Part shown: positions 58,584 through 64,000 of the stretch, one piece after another
Layout: every line of letters begins with the position of its first letter
Numbering within the stretch: position 1 is the stretch's first letter
From: Aquibacillus salsiterrae
GTDB taxonomy: Bacteria > Bacillota > Bacilli > Bacillales > Amphibacillaceae
NCBI RefSeq assembly: GCF_028416595.1
Contig: NZ_JAMQKC010000002.1
Coordinates: 62,001 to 126,000 of the forward strand
Reading direction: 5' to 3'
Length of the DNA stretch: 64,000 bases
Position numbers and translations under genes: made by a program
The notes under the pieces: model-generated
What the model saw: the letters and a program-made list of their open reading frames with translations, nothing else
The model's database searches: none
What the model was told of the DNA's origin: nothing

Positions 58584-59366
58584 CTACTCCGTCCCATTGT
58601 AAGAATAACTACTGATGGGTTCACTTTGATTCGATTGAGAAATATGAAAAGAATTCCCATCCGCGTTTGCTTCCACTTTTGTTCCATACAATTGGGATAA
58701 AACAGATGACTTCATCATTTCCCCGACAGTCCCAATTGCATAATTCCCTTTTGTTAAATAGAGGATTCGATCCGCATATTGGGAAACAAGATTTAAATCA
58801 TGGCTAATAAAAATAACACCAATTCCTAGCTTATTTGAAGTGTCTCGAACAATTGATGTTACTTGTTCCTGTGCAGCCGGATCTAAGTTAGATGTCGGTT
58901 CATCCAGAAGCATTATTTTTGGCTGCCTTGCCAATGCCTGTGCTAAATAGACTCTTTGCTTTTGACCACCTGACAATTCACTGATGGATTTATGAGAAAA
59001 TTCACCGATTTGTGTCAATGCTATAATTTCATTCACCATATGCTTTTCCTTTTTTGTAAGCCATGGGCGAATAGAATGTGGTAAACCCATGCTAACAAAA
59101 TCTTTAACCGCAATTGTATTTCCCATATCCATCGGCCTGGATTGTGGCACATATCCAATCACAGAATTTTTGTTCTGCGGGGTAATTCGCCCTTTATTCG
59201 GTTTAATTATCCCAAGTATTACCTTCAACAAGGTTGATTTCCCAGCCCCATTTGGTCCTATTACCCCTAAAAATTCTCCTGCATTTAGTGTAAAAGATAC
59301 ATCCTGTAAAACTTGTTCATTACCTAGGTGAACAGAAATATCCTCTAGAGAAAGTTGATAACCCAT
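58584..59366 (-). CDS. znuC: Zinc ABC transporter ATP-binding protein (ZnuC/AdcC family)
   Basis: A 260-aa ATPase with Walker [14 protein letters not shown]-loop [10 protein letters not shown], signature [15 protein letters not shown], Walker [13 protein letters not shown] and H-loop FISHDLNLV. The ATG at 59366 follows GAGAGGGGGG; a GTG two codons upstream is less likely. Middle gene of the operon. Confidence 0.92.
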   Translation of the reverse strand: MGYQLSLEDISVHLGNEQVLQDVSFTLNAGEFLGVIGPNGAGKSTLLKVILGIIKPNKGRITPQNKNSVIGYVPQSRPMDMGNTIAVKDFVSMGLPHSIRPWLTKKEKHMVNEIIALTQIGEFSHKSISELSGGQKQRVYLAQALARQPKIMLLDEPTSNLDPAAQEQVTSIVRDTSNKLGIGVIFISHDLNLVSQYADRILYLTKGNYAIGTVGEMMKSSVLSQLYGTKVEANADGNSFHISQSNQSEPISSYSYNGTE

Positions 59367-59417
59367 CCTCACGCCCCCCTCTCATTTTCATCGCTTGCCT
59401 TCAATGCTAAAACAAAA

Positions 59418-60314
59418 CTATTTTTCCTTCATTACTTTTTCCATCTGTTTTAATAGGTCCGTTATCCATCGGACGTAATTCTTTCCCTTTGGATTTGTTT
59501 CTGTTACTTCAATAACGGGGACATCATTCTCTTTCGTTAGCATTACGAGATTTTGAATGATTGGACTATCACTTTGAATATTATTCACAAAAAATGCTAT
59601 CCTTTTCTCTTTTATATCCGATTGGACGGCAGCTAAATCTTTTGGTGAGGGATCCGTTCCTTCCGCAATTGCTAATTCAAAATCCGGATTATTCACTTCA
59701 AAGTTCAGAGCCGCTAGCATATAATCAAACACTGGTTCCGATGTATCAACTAGAACAGGTTCTGATTGTTTTAGACGATCGATCAGCGTATTTAATGGCT
59801 GAAGCGAAGAAATAAATTCACTAGCATTCCGATTGAAAGTATCCTTTTTTTCTGGCATAATCTCCGATAGTTGAGCGGCCAATTCATTCGCGAGTTTGGG
59901 CATCGTTTCTGGATGATACCAAACGTGTACATTTTCACCCGGCTGGACTCCCATTAAATCTGGTGCAACGATTATTCTTTTGATATTTTCATTGTTGGAA
60001 GAAGCATTCCAAAGTTTTTCCATCCAATCGTCATAACCTGCTCCATTATAGACAATTAAATTGGCTTTACTAACGGCTTTAGACACTGAAGGAGTTGCTT
60101 CATAATCATGAGGGGCAATATTTGGATCATCGATAATAGACATAACTTCTACTAAATCTCCTCCAACTGCCTCTACAATTTCCCCATAGAATCCTTCCGC
60201 TGCAACAACACTGATGTCCGTTCTAGAAGATTGATTATCATTATTTGCACTACATCCTGCTAACAAAACGCTAATGATAATGGTAAATAAAAAATAAAAA
60301 ACTTTCTTTTTCAT
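59418..60314 (-). CDS. znuA: Zinc-binding lipoprotein of the ABC transporter (ZnuA/AdcA-like)
   Basis: A 298-aa cluster A-I metal-binding lipoprotein with lipobox LLAGC. Histidine ligands are visible in IAPHDYEATP and VHVWYHPETMPK; the His-rich loop usual for zinc-specific members is missing, so Mn or another metal is not excluded by this protein alone. The ATG at 60314 gives a normal signal peptide (MKKKVFYFLFTIIISVLLAGC). First gene of the operon, divergent from zur. Confidence 0.88.
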   Translation of the reverse strand: MKKKVFYFLFTIIISVLLAGCSANNDNQSSRTDISVVAAEGFYGEIVEAVGGDLVEVMSIIDDPNIAPHDYEATPSVSKAVSKANLIVYNGAGYDDWMEKLWNASSNNENIKRIIVAPDLMGVQPGENVHVWYHPETMPKLANELAAQLSEIMPEKKDTFNRNASEFISSLQPLNTLIDRLKQSEPVLVDTSEPVFDYMLAALNFEVNNPDFELAIAEGTDPSPKDLAAVQSDIKEKRIAFFVNNIQSDSPIIQNLVMLTKENDVPVIEVTETNPKGKNYVRWITDLLKQMEKVMKEK

Positions 60315-60387
60315 CTTTTTCCACACCCTTGATTTACCCATTTATGATACATTAATGGTAAAGTTTACGATTAATCAGATGTGTTAA

Positions 60388-60402
60388 TCATAATGATTAC
60401 GA
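60388..60402. promoter_or_regulatory. Zur box in the znuA-zur divergent region
   Basis: TCATAATGATTACGA differs at one position from the Bacillus Zur box TCGTAATNATTACGA. It lies 74 bp from the znuA start and 96 bp from the zur start, so one site can control both. Confidence 0.75.
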
Positions 60403-60497
60403 TTAGTAGTGTCAAGATGTTTTTTTATTCAATTAATTGATTGACAGTGCTTTTAGTGTTGTTCATGATAAAAGAAACAGATATAGGGGGAAAAAAA

Positions 60498-60917
60498 GTG
60501 AGTCAAAGTGAAGTGAAAAAAGATATGCTTGGGGCTATGCGGACAAAGGGTTGGCGAATAACAGATCAAAGAAAAGAATTAGCTCGATTATTTTCAAATA
60601 AAGATTATTTAACTCCGATGAATGTATATGAAGAAATGTCAAAAAAATTCGCTAATATAAGCTTTAATACCGTTTATCGAAATTTAAACAGACTATTAGA
60701 TATTGGTGTTTTAGAGCAGTTTCATTTTCCTGATGGCGTTAAATTTAAAATGTGTCATCTATCATCTCACCATCATCATGCTATTTGTTTAGAATGTAAA
60801 AAGACGATTCCACTTGAATTTTGCCCAATGGACATCACTCCTTCCTTACCTAAAACCTTTAAGGTAGATAGTCATCATTTTGAGATCTACGGCTATTGTA
60901 AGGACTGTAGAAGTTAA
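60498..60917 (+). CDS. zur: Fur-family regulator, probable zinc uptake regulator Zur
   Basis: A 139-aa Fur-family protein: winged helix with RITDQRKELARLF and SFNTVYRNLNRLLDIGVLEQ, then a metal site HLSSHHHHAICLECKK with CXXC, and a second CKDC at the end (structural zinc). It is divergent from a metal ABC transporter with a Zur-like box between them, so Zur is preferred over Fur or PerR. The start is GTG at 60498 after AGGGGGA; the open frame upstream lacks a ribosome site. Confidence 0.85.
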   Translation: MSQSEVKKDMLGAMRTKGWRITDQRKELARLFSNKDYLTPMNVYEEMSKKFANISFNTVYRNLNRLLDIGVLEQFHFPDGVKFKMCHLSSHHHHAICLECKKTIPLEFCPMDITPSLPKTFKVDSHHFEIYGYCKDCRS

Positions 60918-61020
60918 TCCAGGGGCAGGACATGTGAGGGCCCACCTTCACAGATTCTACACATTTTCATGTTATTATATTAGCTGTTTATATGAAGCAT
61001 AAATGAAGGGGTGACTTAAG

Positions 61021-61797
61021 TTGATAGGTAATGATTTGTTTAGTATAGGTGGTGTCACGTTATCCATGCACGGTTTAGGAATGGTTGTTGCGTTCCTTCT
61101 TGCAATGTGGTTATCAGTAAGGCTTGCGAAAAAGCAAGGCTTTAATCCCGACCTTGTGTATGATTTTATGACTTATGCGATGATTGGGGGGGTTTTAGGG
61201 GCGCGCTTATGGTATGTGCTTCTTAATATCGGTTATTATGGGCAGAATCCTGCCAAAATATTTGCTGTTTGGCAGGGTGGACTTGCAATTCAAGGTGGTA
61301 TTTTAGGTGGTATTTTGGTCGGGTTTTGGTTTGCCAAAAAGCGGAAGATCTCTGCTTGGGAGTTTGCTGATCTCCTCGCACCAGGACTAATTCTTGGTAT
61401 GGCAATTGGCCGCATAGGGGACTTCTTGGCGGGTGGGGAATACGGAATCGTATCAGAAACGTTTGGCTTTGTTTATCAACAACCCGGCACGGAAACATAT
61501 ATAGCTAATGGTCCTGTTCCTCTTATTCCAACGGTTTTATACGAAGCTGTTTTGGATTTAATGATTATGTGGTTCTTACTCGCTTTTAAAAGCAAAAAAA
61601 TGTATGTAGGCTTTAGATTTCTTTGGATGCTCATTCTATATTCAATTGTTCGCTTTTTGACCGAATTTATCCGTGGTGATAGTATATTAATATTTTTTGA
61701 CTTACGCAGCGCGCAGGTAACCAGTGTAGTGACAATTATAATTGCTGTGGCGATCATAATTCGACGCAACAAGCAAATAAGTATGAAAATCAGCTAG
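61021..61797 (+). CDS. lgt: Prolipoprotein diacylglyceryl transferase, divergent Lgt
   Basis: A 258-aa membrane protein with seven helices, the Lgt fold. It transfers diacylglycerol from phosphatidylglycerol to the lipobox cysteine. The signature reads GRIGDFLAGGEYG, where most Lgt have GRIGNFxNxExxG, so an Asp replaces the conserved Asn. The N-terminal motif is SMHGLGMVVAF rather than the usual HWYG. It is a stand-alone gene, not next to hprK, and may be a second, specialised Lgt. TTG start after GGGGTGAC. Confidence 0.82.
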   Translation: MIGNDLFSIGGVTLSMHGLGMVVAFLLAMWLSVRLAKKQGFNPDLVYDFMTYAMIGGVLGARLWYVLLNIGYYGQNPAKIFAVWQGGLAIQGGILGGILVGFWFAKKRKISAWEFADLLAPGLILGMAIGRIGDFLAGGEYGIVSETFGFVYQQPGTETYIANGPVPLIPTVLYEAVLDLMIMWFLLAFKSKKMYVGFRFLWMLILYSIVRFLTEFIRGDSILIFFDLRSAQVTSVVTIIIAVAIIIRRNKQISMKIS

Positions 61798-61892
61798 TGT
61801 TTTCAAATGATACTCTGTGATAATGAAGAAGGGTAGACAATTGAACAAAACACAGATTGTAATTTTGGTAGTGATAGTTTTTAGTTTTTTGT

Positions 61893-61932
61893 AACTGGTG
61901 GATTCTGAGTTAACAGAATTGCCAGTTTTTTA
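61893..61932 (+). terminator. Terminator downstream of lgt
   Basis: AACTGG (61893-61898) pairs with CCAGTT (61922-61927) and ATTCTG (61902-61907) with CAGAAT (61914-61919), followed by T-rich sequence. The rest of 61798-62245 holds no gene that I can support. Confidence 0.75.
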
Positions 61933-62245
61933 TTTTTTTAAGATGGCGTAATCGAACAAGAAAATTATTATTATTTATCACAAAATTGATATGATCAAAC
62001 AAAATTAACTATTGAAATAGTCGTGGAGAATGCTTTATTGCAAGGTTTTTGGAAATGTGTCGATTGATATTTAATGAATATTATTTCTGATAAGGCAGAC
62101 ATACTATACTCGATACGGACATTAAAAGTTGTCCTTATTGGCTATGATGAATGCGTTTACATGATTTACTATAATAACTAACCAATTGGTTGGGGGTGAG
62201 AGGTGCTCAGTAATAACAGTAAATAAGGATGAAAGGTGGGTCAAG

Positions 62246-63265
62246 ATGTTAAAGGTTGCTGTCGTAGGGGTTAACAAAATAGGAAAACTCCATTGCCAAT
62301 ACTACCATTTACATCCTGAAACAATGCTCGTTGCTGTTTGTGATCTAGTAGAAGAGAGAGCTAAACATGCAGCAGAAGCATATGGTGTTGCTTGCTATAC
62401 AGATTTACAACGGATGCTTGAAGTAGAAGAAATAGATATAGTAAGCGTTGCTACGGCAGGAGAAGAAAATGGTAGTCATCACTATTTACCAGTCATGACG
62501 GCAATTAAAGCTGGTAAGGATGTCTTAGTTGAAAAGCCAATCTCAAATAAGATTGAAGAAGCAAGGGAAATGGTTCAGCTAGCTAAGGAAAAACACGTTC
62601 GGTTCGGTTGTAACTTGAACCATCGATTTGTCCCTGCAGCCTACAAAGGCAAGAAGTTAATTGAAACTGGAGAATTAGGCTCGTTACTATTCATTAACAT
62701 GAAGCTAACGATTCAAAATCCAAAGGACTTGACACCATGGTTCCATATGCGTGCCCTTCATCCCCATTCCATCGATGTGATGCGCTATTTTGGTGGCGAA
62801 ATAAGCCGTGTTCAGTCCTTTATGACTAAAGCCCCAGGTAGGGAGACATGGTCAACAGTTTCTGTTAATATGGAATTTGAATCTGGAACTGTTGGACATT
62901 TGACGGGTAGCTATGATATGTCAAGAAGGCATCCAATCGAGTATTGTGAGGTTGCTGGTGACAATGGCCGGTTTGAAATTGATAATGTTTATGAAAGATT
63001 TACTTTTTATCCACACCAACGAGACGAACTTATTGCGACACGAAATTCTATTATGACAGGCGTTGGTAAATTCCACGATACATTTGCTAATCGTTTTGAT
63101 CAGTTCATTCGTGAAGTGAAAAACGCCGTCCCACCTGAAGAGATAAGCGCTTCTGGAGCAGATGCTCTTGCCGTGCAAGAAGTGATTGAAGCTGCAATAA
63201 AGTCCCATAGTAACCAGGGGTCTGTAGTGGAAGTGCCACAAATAAATCAGCATATCATCTCATGA
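62246..63265 (+). CDS. Gfo/Idh/MocA-family NAD(P)-dependent oxidoreductase
   Basis: A 339-aa dehydrogenase with N-terminal Rossmann fold (KVAVVGVNKIGKLHCQYY), the family EKP motif (DVLVEKPISNKIEEA) and the substrate-domain histidine in MRALHPHSIDVMRYFGG. Members oxidise sugars, inositols or sugar derivatives. The following sugar-binding lipoprotein gene suggests a carbohydrate uptake and catabolism operon. The ATG at 62246 follows AAAGGTGGG; the frame extends to 62186 without support. Confidence 0.85.
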   Translation: MLKVAVVGVNKIGKLHCQYYHLHPETMLVAVCDLVEERAKHAAEAYGVACYTDLQRMLEVEEIDIVSVATAGEENGSHHYLPVMTAIKAGKDVLVEKPISNKIEEAREMVQLAKEKHVRFGCNLNHRFVPAAYKGKKLIETGELGSLLFINMKLTIQNPKDLTPWFHMRALHPHSIDVMRYFGGEISRVQSFMTKAPGRETWSTVSVNMEFESGTVGHLTGSYDMSRRHPIEYCEVAGDNGRFEIDNVYERFTFYPHQRDELIATRNSIMTGVGKFHDTFANRFDQFIREVKNAVPPEEISASGADALAVQEVIEAAIKSHSNQGSVVEVPQINQHIIS

Positions 63266-63329
63266 AACTCTACTAACTTATCCAAGTTTCTAAAAAAGTA
63301 CCCTGAATAGCTAAGTGTAAAAAACAATT

Positions 63330-63343
63330 TGTAAGCGATTACA
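63330..63343 (+). promoter_or_regulatory. cre site upstream of the sugar-binding lipoprotein gene
   Basis: TGTAAGCGATTACA matches the CcpA cre consensus at 13 of 14 positions, 44 bp before the gene start, pointing to glucose repression. Confidence 0.65.
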
Positions 63344-63386
63344 ACTAATTAAGGGGTTGTATTATAAATAAAGGGAGGAATTGTTA

Positions 63387-64000
63387 ATGCGTCAGGTCAA
63401 ACTAAATTGGCTCACGTTTCTAGTTGGTGCAGTTCTATTTATGTTTTTGCTTGTAGGATGTAATAGCTCGGAAGGGGAAACTGCTTCAGGAGATGATAGT
63501 GGGGGAGAATCTGGTAGTGAAACATCTTCAGGCAGTGATGATGGAGGTACATCAGATGAGCCTGTTGAATTAAGTATTTTGGTTTCAGAAACTGCATCTA
63601 CACCAGGTTTTAAAAAAGTTTTAGAGGGCATTGAAAGGGATTTGAATATTAAAACAAAAGTAGAAGTTCGCCCCGGTGGTCCTGAAGGGGAAAATATCGT
63701 TAAGACCCGTCTGGCAACTGGTGAAATGTCAGATTTAACTTTATTTAACTCGGGGTCTTTGTTAATGGCATTAAATCCAGAAAAGTATTTTGTTAATCTG
63801 TCTAATGAACCATTTATGGATCGTATTATGGATTCCTATAAACCTGTAGTTACAAGTAACGGAAAATTATTTGGAATTCCAGCGAGGTCAAGTCAAGTCG
63901 GTGCATGGCTCTATAATAAAAAGATCTATAAAGAGCTTAATTTGGAAGTACCAAAGACATGGGATGAATTAATGGAGAACAATGAAAAAATCAAAGCAGC
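63387..64000 (+). CDS. Extracellular sugar-binding lipoprotein of an ABC transporter, 3' truncated by the window
   Basis: 204 codons are visible. Signal peptide and lipobox LLVGC are followed by a low-complexity Ser/Gly/Glu/Asp linker (about residues 25-52) and the start of a family 1 solute-binding fold (VELSILVSETASTPGFKKVLEGIER, GGPEGENIVKTRLATGEMSDLTLFNSG, GKLFGIPARSSQVGAWLYNKKIYKEL). It probably binds an oligosaccharide. The ATG at 63387 follows GGGAGGAA. The gene continues beyond the window, presumably with permease genes after it. Confidence 0.85.
   Translation, partial: MRQVKLNWLTFLVGAVLFMFLLVGCNSSEGETASGDDSGGESGSETSSGSDDGGTSDEPVELSILVSETASTPGFKKVLEGIERDLNIKTKVEVRPGGPEGENIVKTRLATGEMSDLTLFNSGSLLMALNPEKYFVNLSNEPFMDRIMDSYKPVVTSNGKLFGIPARSSQVGAWLYNKKIYKELNLEVPKTWDELMENNEKIKA

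Overview
The window looks like the chromosome of a spore-forming Bacillaceae bacterium, probably an alkaliphilic plant-polysaccharide degrader of the Halalkalibacter/Alkalihalobacillus type (genus is inference). The clues are a gerA-type germination operon, a Spo0E-like phosphatase, Bacillus-type Fur, Zur, BirA, GlnR/TnrA and CcpA (cre) boxes, a ganRSPQAB galactan operon arranged as in Bacillus subtilis, and a type I-C CRISPR system with the repeat type known from Bacillus halodurans.

Layout. 1-6.7 kb: phosphodiesterase/GT2 pair, Fur-controlled FTR1 iron permease with an accessory protein, a polytopic membrane protein and UDP-glucose 6-dehydrogenase. 6.7-10.9 kb (minus): germinant receptor operon A-C-D-B. 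11.1-13.8 kb: GH5 hydrolase, then a yybP-ykoY (Mn2+) riboswitch ahead of a TerC-family exporter, followed by a 52-bp hairpin repeat array. 14.4-17.3 kb: IclR regulator, KDPG/KDPGal aldolase and galactonate dehydratase. 17.6-27.4 kb: ganR and ganSPQAB; the GH53 galactanase gene is interrupted by a one-base frameshift. 27.5-28.4 kb: interspersed palindromic repeat plus a second 52-bp hairpin array. 28.9-31.3 kb: secreted M6-like metalloprotease and a Spo0E-like gene. 31.4-32.0 kb: remnant of a REP-associated (Y1) transposase. 32.1-42.5 kb: GlnR/TnrA-boxed urea uptake and urease superoperon urtABCDE-ureABCEFGD. 43-53.4 kb: complete type I-C locus cas3-cas5-cas8-cas7-cas4-cas1-cas2 plus 33 repeats and 32 spacers. 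53.7-57.3 kb: CHY zinc-finger protein, BirA-boxed BioY, GH10 xylanase and a divergent esterase with cre-like sites. 57.8-60.9 kb: Zur-controlled zinc ABC transporter and zur. 61.0-64.0 kb: divergent Lgt, Gfo/Idh/MocA oxidoreductase and the start of a sugar-binding lipoprotein.

The most interesting observation lies in the 178-bp gap between cas3 and cas5. The minus strand carries a shortened CRISPR repeat preceded by an extended -10 promoter and followed by a spacer-like sequence and a hairpin. The first 13 nt of that spacer-like sequence recur exactly over a TATAAT box upstream of cas5. This is the layout expected of a crRNA-like cas-autorepressing RNA (CreR type), here in a type I-C system. 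The match is AT-rich and lacks a canonical PAM, so it remains a hypothesis.

Other non-coding structure is plentiful: two related 52-bp tandem hairpin arrays, at least six copies of one near-palindromic interspersed repeat all in the same orientation (two of them in the gap between a binding-protein gene and its permease gene), and a three-way-junction-like element near 57.4 kb.
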